DNA of 64,000 nucleotides, from assembly GCA_937923175.1 (NCBI GenBank), contig CALALB010000009.1, positions 62,001 to 126,000 on the forward strand, read 5' to 3'. Origin of the DNA: an uncultured Chromatiaceae bacterium. GTDB taxonomy: Bacteria; Pseudomonadota; Gammaproteobacteria; Chromatiales; Chromatiaceae. Under the pieces are notes generated by a model, which was not told the DNA's origin, did not search any database, and saw only the letters and a list, made by a program, of their open reading frames with translations. Position 1 is the first letter of the stretch; the number at the start of each line of letters is the position of its first letter. Shown piece after piece: positions 55,283-64,000 of the stretch. The translations under genes were made by a program, and so were the position numbers.

Positions 55283-56032
55283 ATGAATGAGCAAGAGGGC
55301 AAACACCCAAGCACCGATCTGACGGCTGGACACACCGTCCGGCGCTATGACCAGGAGCTCGCTCGGCTCCGCACCCTCATCCTGCAGATGGGTGAGCATG
55401 TCAGCGAGCAGGGTCGTGCTGCCGTGGCTGCCTTGCTCAATGAGGATGACTGCCAGGCCTATCGCGTGCTCGACCGCGAGCCGCAGATCGATTATCTATC
55501 CCTGGATGCCGACGAGGAGATTTTCAGGCTGATCGTGCGTCGGCAGCCGACGGCGGTTGATCTGCGGATCGTCCTGGCACTCTCGAAGATCGCGGCCGAG
55601 TATGAGCGCGCGGGCGACAAGGCAGCGCGCATTGCCCACCAGGTCCTGGAATGGATCGAGGAGACCGATGTCCTCGTCGAGCCCGTTCGGGCATCCTTGC
55701 AGGCACTCGGCGAACGCGCGCTCGGCATGTTCGAGCGCAGCCTGCGCGCTGTGGCGGCCTTTGATGTCAGCCAGTCGCTTGGAATCTTCGAGGATGAGCC
55801 AGACCTAGATCAAGAGGCGCGCGAGCTGCGCGAATTGCTCAACGGCTCTGCCCAGGAGGGTCTATCACCCCGCTATGCGATCACCCTATTCTATTGCGCC
55901 CAGGCGCTCAAACATATCGGCAGACATGCCTCCAATATCGCTGAATTGGTGATCTATGTCGCGATTGGTCAGGATGTGCGCTATCGCAATCGCGAGATCC
56001 TGATCGAGACCCTGCGCCACCGCGGTTATTGA
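55283..56032 (+). CDS. phoU: PhoU, phosphate signalling regulator
   Basis: 249-residue PhoU with two three-helix bundle repeats. Metal-binding-type segments are DADEEIFRLIVRRQP and KIAAEYERAGDKAARIAHQVLEW in the first repeat, and FYCAQALKHIGRHASNIAELVIYVAIGQDVR in the second. It represses the Pho regulon with PstSCAB when phosphate is plentiful. AGGAGGG precedes its ATG. The last 31 bases of coding sequence are duplicated 71 bases downstream. Confidence 0.94.
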   Translation: MNEQEGKHPSTDLTAGHTVRRYDQELARLRTLILQMGEHVSEQGRAAVAALLNEDDCQAYRVLDREPQIDYLSLDADEEIFRLIVRRQPTAVDLRIVLALSKIAAEYERAGDKAARIAHQVLEWIEETDVLVEPVRASLQALGERALGMFERSLRAVAAFDVSQSLGIFEDEPDLDQEARELRELLNGSAQEGLSPRYAITLFYCAQALKHIGRHASNIAELVIYVAIGQDVRYRNREILIETLRHRGY

Positions 56033-56100
56033 GCCAGGCGACCAACACCCGGCTGCTGACATCCCAGGCCCTGATCGAGACCCTGCGCCAGCGCGGTCAT
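55999..56100 (+). repeat. 31-bp direct repeat at the phoU 3' end
   Basis: The segment 55999-56029 (CCTGATCGAGACCCTGCGCC...) recurs at 56070-56100 with two differences in 31 bases. The second copy is downstream of the phoU stop codon, so the end of phoU has been duplicated, with the copy serving no visible coding role. Confidence 0.8.
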
Positions 56101-56190
56101 CGCGCCATCCCACCAAGCATCGACCTGGGGCGGCAAACCCGCTAAGCTGTCTGCTCCTCGAGAGACGGCCGATGCGCCTTGAGGTGCGCG

Positions 56191-57276
56191 ATGAGCGAGA
56201 TACTCAGGATCCTGTTTGCTGAGGCGATGCAGCTCAGCCGCGATGGCCGCTGCTCCGAGGCGACGGCACTCATTCAACGCGCTTTCCACCTTGTCCGTCC
56301 GCAGGCCCAGGGGAAACCGGCTGGCCAAAGGTTAGGGCTTAATCCGGACGATCGCATCATCAAGGGCAATTTTGAGTTCGTTGAGGATATCGGGCCAGGC
56401 GGCGGTTTCATCATTCATGGGCGCTATCACCATGGCCCAGACGCCTGTGACTATCGTCTCTATGTGCCATCCCGATTGGATGGCCCTCCGGCTGCCCTGC
56501 TTCTGATGCTGCATGGTTGCCAGCAGGATGCGACCAGCTTTGCTGCTCTGACTCGGATGGACCGCTTGGCCGATGCATTCGGGTTCATCGTCCTCTATCC
56601 AAACCAGGGACGCCCTGCAAATTCAGTGGGCTGTTGGAACTGGTTTTTATCTGAACATCGGCGTCCGGAACGCGGTGAATCGGCCCTACTTGTGGCCCTC
56701 ACCGATGAGATCGCGGGGCGCTATGCGGTCGAGCGGCGGCGGCGTTATGTCGCTGGATTCTCTGCAGGTGCAGCCATGGCCTTGATCCTGGCAGCGGTTT
56801 GCCCGGACCGTTTTTCCGCCATCGGTGTGCATTCAGGGCTTCCCTATGGGGTAGCGCATGACCAGCTCTCGGCGCTCGCCTTGATGCGGCAGGGTCCGGT
56901 CGGCCTGGCTGATCTCCCCCTATTCCCGAGTCAGACCCCAATCATTGTTTTTCAAGGCGATGCCGATATCCGGGTCAATCCAGCGAATGCAGCTGCCATC
57001 ATCCAGCAGGCGTTGGGCGGTTTAGGCAGGGATTCCGAGCAGCTGCGCACCGAGCAGCGGCTGGTCCGAACGGAAAACCGCTGGGATTGCTCGGTCATGG
57101 TCTGTCGCGATGCCCAAGCGAGGTCTTGGGCCGAGCTCTGGATGGTTCATGGCGGCGGGCATGGCTGGTTCGGCGGTGATCCCCAGATGGCGTTCGCCGA
57201 GCCCAAGGGCCCAGACGCCTCGCGCGAGCTGGTGCGCTTCTTTTTCGCTGTCTCAGGTATCCATCAGGATGAATGA
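56191..57276 (+). CDS. PHB depolymerase family esterase (LpqC-like)
   Basis: 361-residue alpha/beta hydrolase of the PHB-depolymerase/LpqC family. Catalytic nucleophile Ser in the lipase box YVAGFSAGAAMALI (about residue 191), oxyanion segment LLLMLHGCQQDA, NQGRPANSVGCWNWF, and the catalytic His in HGGGHGWFGG. There is no signal peptide, so it acts inside the cell or on soluble esters. N-terminal 50 residues form a helical lead-in. ATG 56191 with GAGGT seven bases upstream is preferred to 56179. It converges on the mltD-like gene with 13 bases of overlap. Confidence 0.9.
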   Translation: MSEILRILFAEAMQLSRDGRCSEATALIQRAFHLVRPQAQGKPAGQRLGLNPDDRIIKGNFEFVEDIGPGGGFIIHGRYHHGPDACDYRLYVPSRLDGPPAALLLMLHGCQQDATSFAALTRMDRLADAFGFIVLYPNQGRPANSVGCWNWFLSEHRRPERGESALLVALTDEIAGRYAVERRRRYVAGFSAGAAMALILAAVCPDRFSAIGVHSGLPYGVAHDQLSALALMRQGPVGLADLPLFPSQTPIIVFQGDADIRVNPANAAAIIQQALGGLGRDSEQLRTEQRLVRTENRWDCSVMVCRDAQARSWAELWMVHGGGHGWFGGDPQMAFAEPKGPDASRELVRFFFAVSGIHQDE

Positions 57277-58169
57277 TCATCCAGGAAGGGGCCGGTCTGT
57301 CTCTTGGAATCGGCCAGATTCGCCCCGTCTGGGGCTGGATGTGCTGCGGCTCGTCCGAGACGGTCTAGAGATAGCCGGCCTGGGTGCTGGGCCTCGGCGA
57401 CCAAGCGCGCATTCGCCAGGATACGCGGGACATATTGGCGGGTTTCCTCGGGCAGATCGAGCGACCAGAAGTCGGTCGGCTTACCCTGGCGGCGGTTGTT
57501 TTCGATCGCTGTGTTCACGCATTTGGGGCCACAGTTATAGGCGGCTAGCGCCAGCTCCCAATCTCCATTAAAACGCCGATTGAGCTGTTCTAGATAATCC
57601 AGGGCCGCACGGGTTGAAGCGACCACATCGCGCCGCTCGTCGGTTGTCTCGTCCAGCCTGAGTCCCATCTCGCGCGCTGTCGTGGGGATGAATTGCCACA
57701 TGCCCGCAGCAGCCTTGGGCGAGGTGGCCCAGGGATCATAGCGGCTTTCGACATAGGGCAGGATCGCCAATTCCATCGGCAAGCGGCGCCGCTCGATTTC
57801 GCTGACGATGAGTGGCAAATAAGGCAACCCACGTTCAGCCAGTCGCTCGACAGCGCGCGGATCGCGGCGCAGGCGCTCATACAAGGCATCGACCCGTTCA
57901 TTGGCCTGAAGGTCAAGCTGCATCCCCAGACGTATCCGCTGCCAGAGATCGCCATCCGCGCCGCCCTGTCCGACCAGGCGCCCGCGCTCCCGGATCACGA
58001 CATCCAAGGCGGGTCTGACATAGCCATACTCACGCGCCGAGACAGACCCCGTATAGTATGAATCCGCAAGTAGATTTGGATCGCGTTGGCTTGCACAACC
58101 GCTGAACAAGGGCAATGCGAGGACTGAGAGCACCCCCGCAACCGCTCTCAGATACCTGGATTTTGGCAT
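57264..58169 (-). CDS. mltD: MltD-like lytic transglycosylase, no LysM domains
   Basis: 301-residue lipoprotein: signal peptide with lipobox LFSGC (about residue 25), then a transglycosylase domain (about 110-230) with catalytic Glu in LPYVESRYDPWATSPKAAAG and AYNCGP. Full-length MltD carries LysM repeats after the catalytic domain; none are present, and the end is a short Pro/Ala tail. It cleaves peptidoglycan glycan strands. In E. coli mltD neighbours gloB, yafS, rnhA and dnaQ; here the next genes over a divergent AT-rich gap are the same minus gloB. Confidence 0.9.
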   Translation of the reverse strand: MPKSRYLRAVAGVLSVLALPLFSGCASQRDPNLLADSYYTGSVSAREYGYVRPALDVVIRERGRLVGQGGADGDLWQRIRLGMQLDLQANERVDALYERLRRDPRAVERLAERGLPYLPLIVSEIERRRLPMELAILPYVESRYDPWATSPKAAAGMWQFIPTTAREMGLRLDETTDERRDVVASTRAALDYLEQLNRRFNGDWELALAAYNCGPKCVNTAIENNRRQGKPTDFWSLDLPEETRQYVPRILANARLVAEAQHPGRLSLDRLGRAAAHPAPDGANLADSKRQTGPFLDDHSS

Positions 58170-58330
58170 GGCAACCCCGCTTAATTAACATAAGTATTTG
58201 ATTTAATTTAATTAAAATCGCCTTGCTATCATAACCCAAAAACACAAGCAAACTCTAGATAGATCGATATGACCACTGAGTAACATCAGTACCGAATTGA
58301 TGAGGACGGGGAGGTAGGTTTGCGGTTAGC
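58170..58330. other. AT-rich divergent intergenic region (mltD / methyltransferase)
   Basis: Strikingly AT-rich for this genome at 58196-58260 (runs such as TTTAATTTAATTAAAA), consistent with one or two promoters serving the divergent genes. No gene, RNA or palindrome beyond TTTAATTAAA is seen. Confidence 0.5.
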
Positions 58331-58357
58331 ATGCGCGCTCAAAGAGGCCGAGACATC

Positions 58358-59092
58358 ATGAGAGATCCATCGCCAACCGATCCATTCGCTCCTTTGGATG
58401 CCTGGTATCGCTCGCACCTGGGCGCAGCGGTGGCGCGCCTTGAGTCTGCCTGTGTTGAGCGTCTGCTTGCCAATACCTTTGGCTATTATCTGGTCCAGAT
58501 AGGTGCTGCCCCGGGATTCAGTGAGTTACTGAGCGTCAGTCGGATCCGCCAACGCATCCTGATCAATGCCTCAGGGCCGACACCAGGGGCGGAGGGGGCT
58601 TGGATTCTGAGCGACCTGACGGCGCTGCCCCTGGCCTCTGACAGCGTGGATGCAATCCTCTTGCCTCATGTTCTCGAGCATTGTCCGCAGCCTCAGGCGG
58701 TCTTGGCCGAGGTCGAGCGGGTGTTGATCCCGGAAGGACGCCTGGTGGTCACAGGTTTCAATCCGCTGAGCCTCTTTGGGCTACGCTGTCTATGGTGGCC
58801 GGCGCATGGGCGTCCGCCCGGTCGGTTTTATCTCGCCTCTCAGGTCACGAATTGGCTCAATGCTTCTGGTTTTGCGATCGAGTCGCTTGACTATGCGCTC
58901 TTTGGGCTCCCCCGGGGTCGGTATGCCCAAACCATCGAGGGCCTCGGCCGGCGATTTTGGGCGCCCCTCGGCGGCCTGTATGCGATCCGCGCTGTCAAGC
59001 GGGTGACCACCCTGACGCCGATCAAGCCCTATCGCCGTCACTGCCATCTCATCCTGCCCAAGGGGGCGATGCGTCCCACGGTGTCCAGTTGA
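58358..59092 (+). CDS. SAM-dependent methyltransferase (YafS-like)
   Basis: 244-residue class-I methyltransferase of the group next to rnhA in gammaproteobacteria (yafS). The SAM-fold is seen as ILINASG ... [22 protein letters not shown], the Methyltransf_11 signature, followed by [23 protein letters not shown]. Substrate unknown. ATG 58358 has AGAGG ten bases upstream, better than 58331. The stop TGA shares its last base with the rnhA ATG (TGATG). Confidence 0.88.
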   Translation: MRDPSPTDPFAPLDAWYRSHLGAAVARLESACVERLLANTFGYYLVQIGAAPGFSELLSVSRIRQRILINASGPTPGAEGAWILSDLTALPLASDSVDAILLPHVLEHCPQPQAVLAEVERVLIPEGRLVVTGFNPLSLFGLRCLWWPAHGRPPGRFYLASQVTNWLNASGFAIESLDYALFGLPRGRYAQTIEGLGRRFWAPLGGLYAIRAVKRVTTLTPIKPYRRHCHLILPKGAMRPTVSS

Positions 59093-59529
59093 TGGATCAG
59101 CTGGTCGAGGCCTTCACCGATGGTGCCTGCAAGGGCAACCCTGGACCGGGTGGCTGGGGTGTGTTGTTACGCTGGCGGGGACATGAAAGGGAGCTGTATG
59201 GCGGCGAACCCGAGACCACCAACAATCGCATGGAGCTTATGGCGGTGATCATGGCCCTGGAGTCGTTGAAACGCCCCGTGTCGATCCGAATCAGCACTGA
59301 TTCGCGCTATGTTCAACAAGGGGTTACGGTTTGGCTCCCCCGGTGGAGGCGCAATGGCTGGCTTACCGCTGATCGTCAGCCGGTCAAAAACCGCGATCTC
59401 TGGGAACGGCTGGATCAGGCCAGCACCAGACACCAGGTCGAATGGCATTGGGTGCGCGGCCATGCGGGTCACCCCGATAATGAGCGCGCTGATCGATTGG
59501 CCAACCAAGGCCTGCAGTCTGTCCTGTGA
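59092..59529 (+). CDS. rnhA: Ribonuclease HI
   Basis: Removes RNA from RNA-DNA hybrids. 145 residues; catalytic Asp in [14 protein letters not shown], Glu in [14 protein letters not shown], Asp in STDSRY and the His/Asp pair in [17 protein letters not shown] are all present. One-base overlap with the methyltransferase gene indicates coupling. dnaQ begins ten bases downstream. Confidence 0.97.
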   Translation: MDQLVEAFTDGACKGNPGPGGWGVLLRWRGHERELYGGEPETTNNRMELMAVIMALESLKRPVSIRISTDSRYVQQGVTVWLPRWRRNGWLTADRQPVKNRDLWERLDQASTRHQVEWHWVRGHAGHPDNERADRLANQGLQSVL

Positions 59530-59539
59530 GGTTAAAGTG

Positions 59540-60268
59540 ATGCGTCAGATTGTTCTGGATACCGAGACCACTGGCCTTAAGCCGCAGGAGGGCCATCGCA
59601 TCATCGAGATCGGATGCATTGAGTTGATCGATCGGCGTCTGACCGGCAATGACCTTCATGTCTATCTCGACCCCGAACGGGCGATCGATGTCGATGCAAT
59701 CAATGTCCACGGCATCAGCGCTGAATTTCTCGCCCAAAAGCCCAGATTCGCCGAGATCGCTGAACACCTGATCGACTATCTGCGTGGAGCGGAACTCATC
59801 ATCCACAATGCGGCCTTTGACGTCGCCTTTTTGGATCATGAGTTGTGGTTATGGAGAGGTGAGGATGCGCCGCGGATTGCCGATCTATGCACCGTGTTCG
59901 ATACCCTGAGCCTGGCTCGCCGACTCTTCCCAGGACAGCGCAACAGCCTCGACGCCCTCTGTAAACGCTACGCGATCGATCACTCCAGGCGCGTCACCCA
60001 TGGTGCCTTGCTTGATGCTGGGCTATTGGCTGAGGTGTATTTAGCGATGACCGGCGGCCAGGTTGCCCTCCATTTGGGCGATGAACCCGGCCCTAGGTCC
60101 GGTTTATCAGTGGGCTTGGGATCGCGCGGCCGGATCGACCCCCAGCGTCCGCCGCTGCGGGTGGTGCGGGCTCATGGGGATGAGGAGCGGGCGCATCGCG
60201 AGCGCCTGCAGGCGATTCAGGCAGCCAGCGGTCAATGCCTCTGGTTAAGCGAGGATGCCGACATCTGA
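59540..60268 (+). CDS. dnaQ: DNA polymerase III epsilon subunit (proofreading exonuclease)
   Basis: 242-residue 3'-5' exonuclease of the DNA polymerase III core. Exo motifs: IVLDTETTGL (ExoI), HNAAFDVAFLDHEL (ExoII), and HGALLDAGLLAEVYL (ExoIII with His and Asp). The C-terminal part (about 185-242) matches the alpha-binding tail. ATG 59540 follows a GAGG ribosome site. It converges on fnr with a six-base gap. Confidence 0.96.
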   Translation: MRQIVLDTETTGLKPQEGHRIIEIGCIELIDRRLTGNDLHVYLDPERAIDVDAINVHGISAEFLAQKPRFAEIAEHLIDYLRGAELIIHNAAFDVAFLDHELWLWRGEDAPRIADLCTVFDTLSLARRLFPGQRNSLDALCKRYAIDHSRRVTHGALLDAGLLAEVYLAMTGGQVALHLGDEPGPRSGLSVGLGSRGRIDPQRPPLRVVRAHGDEERAHRERLQAIQAASGQCLWLSEDADI

Positions 60269-60274
60269 AGGGGA

Positions 60275-61033
60275 TTAGCGTTGCTGTTGTTGGTGCCGGC
60301 AGGGGCCCTGACCGTTGGCGATGGCCTCTAGTGCCCCTAGATCGAGCAGGCGAATATGTTTGCGCTCGACATGCACCAGACCATCGTCCTGGAAACGGGT
60401 AAAAAGGCGGCTGACGGTCTCAACGGCCAGACCCAGATAGTTACCGATCTCATGCCTAGACATGCTCAGGTAAAAATCGGTGGCTGACAGGCCCCGGCGG
60501 TGCAACCGCTGGGAGAAATCGAGCAAAAACGCGGCCAGGCGCTCCTCTGCGGTCTTTTTGCCGAGCACCAGGAGCATATCGGTATCATGGCCAATTTCCT
60601 TGCTCAGCAAACGGTACATTTGATGCTGTAGGCTGGGGATGAGGGCGGTCAGCTCCTCAAGCTGTCCAAAGGGGATCTCACAGATGGCTGAGGTTTCGAG
60701 GGCGCTCGCCGTACAGGCGTGGACACCCTTGTCGATGCCATCGAGCCCGATGAGCTCGCCTGGCAGATGAAATCCAAGAACCTGTTCGCTGCCATCGCGG
60801 GTCGCGGCAAAGGTCTTCAGTGAGCCGGTCTTGACCACGAATAAGGAACGAAAACGCTCACCTTCCTGAAAGGGGCGATCGCCGCGACGCAAAGGCCGGG
60901 TACGCCGAATGATCCCATCGAGCCGTTCAACATCCTCGGGCGCCAACCCCATCGGCAGACAGAGCGAAGACAGGGTGCAATTGCGGCAGGCGATGCGAAT
61001 GGATTCGATCGAGATTACAGTCTGGTGGCTCAA
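60275..61033 (-). CDS. fnr: FNR-type oxygen-sensing transcription regulator
   Basis: CRP/FNR-family regulator, 252 residues from a TTG start. The [4Fe-4S] ligands are complete: CRNCTLSSLC at residues 16-25 and Cys in GVHACTAS in the middle, matching E. coli FNR spacing. The recognition helix reads GLAVETVSRLFTRF, with the ExxSR pattern that reads TTGAT half-sites. TTG 61033 is chosen because the family starts here, GAGG lies eight bases upstream, and a consensus FNR box lies further upstream in what would otherwise be coding sequence of a longer frame (to 61240). Confidence 0.88.
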   Translation of the reverse strand: MSHQTVISIESIRIACRNCTLSSLCLPMGLAPEDVERLDGIIRRTRPLRRGDRPFQEGERFRSLFVVKTGSLKTFAATRDGSEQVLGFHLPGELIGLDGIDKGVHACTASALETSAICEIPFGQLEELTALIPSLQHQMYRLLSKEIGHDTDMLLVLGKKTAEERLAAFLLDFSQRLHRRGLSATDFYLSMSRHEIGNYLGLAVETVSRLFTRFQDDGLVHVERKHIRLLDLGALEAIANGQGPCRHQQQQR

Positions 61034-61093
61034 GGATTGGCCCTCGCTCGCTTGGAAGCTAGATGTCAACCTAAGGGTTATATGCCCTCGTTT

Positions 61094-61107
61094 TTGATCT
61101 GGATCAA
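61094..61107 (-). promoter_or_regulatory. Consensus FNR box in fnr leader
   Basis: TTGATCTGGATCAA is a full match to TTGAT-N4-ATCAA. It is about 60 bases upstream of the TTG start of fnr and 150 bases upstream of pyrG, so autoregulation of fnr is the simplest reading. Confidence 0.8.
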
Positions 61108-61135
61108 GGGTTTCTAGGCGCAATCGGCCGCCTGA

Positions 61136-62890
<1,755 letters not shown>

Positions 62891-62902
62891 GGGATGGGCC
62901 AG

Positions 62903-63751
62903 ATGATCGAGCTGGCTGGTTTTAGGGTTGGTTTGGATTGCCCGTTCGTGTTGATCGCCGGGCCTTGCGTGATCGAAAGCGAGACCTTGGCGCAAGAGAC
63001 GGCAGGGGTCTTGAAAGAGCTCACCGCTGAGCTCGGCATCCCTTTCATCTACAAGTCATCCTTCGATAAGGCCAACCGTTCCTCACTCAGCAGTTTTCGC
63101 GGACTAGGGCTGGAGTCGGGTTTAAGGATCCTGGCAGGGGTGCGCGAGCAGATCGGGGTACCGGTACTGACCGATGTGCATGAGGATACACCCCTGGCCG
63201 AGGTCGCCTCGGTCGTCGATGTACTCCAGACCCCGGCCTTTTTATGCCGCCAGACCAACTTTATCCAGGCGGTGGCGCGGCAAGGCAAGCCGGTCAATCT
63301 CAAAAAGGGCCAATTTCTCGCCCCCTGGGAGATGAAGCAGGTGGTTGAAAAGGCGCGCGCGGTCGGTAATCACCAACTCCTGGTCTGCGAACGGGGCGTC
63401 TCGTTTGGCTATCACAATCTGGTCGCTGATATGCGCTCGCTGGTCATCCTGCGCGAGACCGGCTGCCCGGTGGTCTTTGATGCGACCCATTCGGTGCAGC
63501 TGCCGGGCAGTCAGGGAAGCCGTTCGGGCGGACAACGCGAGTTCGTGCCGGCCTTGGCCCGGGCGGCGGTCGCAGTGGGCATCGCAGGGCTTTTCATGGA
63601 GACCCACCCAGATCCAGATCAGGCCTTAAGCGATGGGCCCAATAGTTGGCCGCTCGGTCGAATGCGCCCGCTTCTAGAGACCCTGGTTGCCCTCGACCGT
63701 ACCGTCAAAGCGAGCGGACTCATCGAATCCGGCCCATCCTGGATGACCTAA
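62903..63751 (+). CDS. kdsA: 3-deoxy-D-manno-octulosonate 8-phosphate synthase
   Basis: Condenses arabinose 5-phosphate with phosphoenolpyruvate for lipopolysaccharide Kdo. 282 residues: [41 protein letters not shown] and HSVQLPG are typical; the Cys in GPCVIES is the metal ligand of metal-dependent forms. ATG 62903 is chosen (AAGGG ten bases upstream); ATG 62894 in frame is an alternative. It follows pyrG by 12 bases. Confidence 0.96.
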   Translation: MIELAGFRVGLDCPFVLIAGPCVIESETLAQETAGVLKELTAELGIPFIYKSSFDKANRSSLSSFRGLGLESGLRILAGVREQIGVPVLTDVHEDTPLAEVASVVDVLQTPAFLCRQTNFIQAVARQGKPVNLKKGQFLAPWEMKQVVEKARAVGNHQLLVCERGVSFGYHNLVADMRSLVILRETGCPVVFDATHSVQLPGSQGSRSGGQREFVPALARAAVAVGIAGLFMETHPDPDQALSDGPNSWPLGRMRPLLETLVALDRTVKASGLIESGPSWMT

Positions 63752-63763
63752 ACCGGATGCTGA

Positions 63764-64000
<237 letters not shown>

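Overview
This window is an ordinary-looking chromosomal segment of a GC-rich proteobacterium. Three conserved blocks, tolA-tolB-pal-cpoB, mltD/yafS-like/rnhA/dnaQ and pyrG-kdsA-eno, point to Gammaproteobacteria. A cobalamin cluster using a CobZ-type ring-contraction enzyme, an FNR homologue, several c-di-GMP enzymes and a Tat-exported molybdoenzyme operon would suit a Chromatiales-like, metabolically flexible or purple-sulfur-type bacterium. That placement is inference: no photosynthesis, rRNA or tRNA gene is visible.

Layout. 1-3873: Tol-Pal envelope genes (tolA cut by the left edge). 3901-7638: two c-di-GMP proteins (HD-GYP; PAS-GGDEF-EAL). 7723-12370, minus strand: BolA, an AAA-like protein, an ankyrin lipoprotein and a Ca2+-type P-ATPase. 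12518-13030: a decayed TnpB. 13338-17144: Lon protease, a small ORF and a GAF/GGDEF protein. 17145-18096: a long AT-richer gap with a perfect inverted repeat. 18097-26377: a nine-gene operon for a membrane molybdoenzyme (four-cluster ferredoxin subunit, NrfD-type anchor, Tat-exported catalytic subunit, TorD-type chaperone) followed by five accessory genes of unknown function. 26730-30008: a chemoreceptor and a degenerate hybrid-kinase-like protein. 30117-35022, minus strand: a Gld-type ABC exporter whose permease is fused to GldG. 35204-35908: a NERD protein.

35937-48492 is mostly corrin-ring biosynthesis: cobE, cobB, cobL, cobH, a cobI-cobJ fusion, cobK, and a CobZ split into a flavoprotein and an Fe-S membrane protein with a cytochrome b561 beside them. 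A copper-type P-ATPase interrupts it. Several 3' gene ends here run into short palindromic repeats. 48822-50200: a small orphan protein and a glycosyltransferase. 50338-56032: a Pho-box-like site and pstS-pstC-pstA-pstB-phoU. 56191-57276: a PHB-depolymerase-family esterase. 57264-60268: MltD-like transglycosylase, methyltransferase, rnhA, dnaQ. 60275-61107: fnr with a consensus FNR box in its leader. 61262-64000: pyrG, kdsA and the start of eno.

The strongest candidate for an undescribed system is the 18097-26377 operon. The catalytic subunit has an Asp in place of the third Cys of the canonical FS0 cluster motif, the operon carries several unrecognised conserved-looking accessory proteins, and a 32-bp perfect inverted repeat lies upstream. 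Its substrate cannot be read from the sequence.
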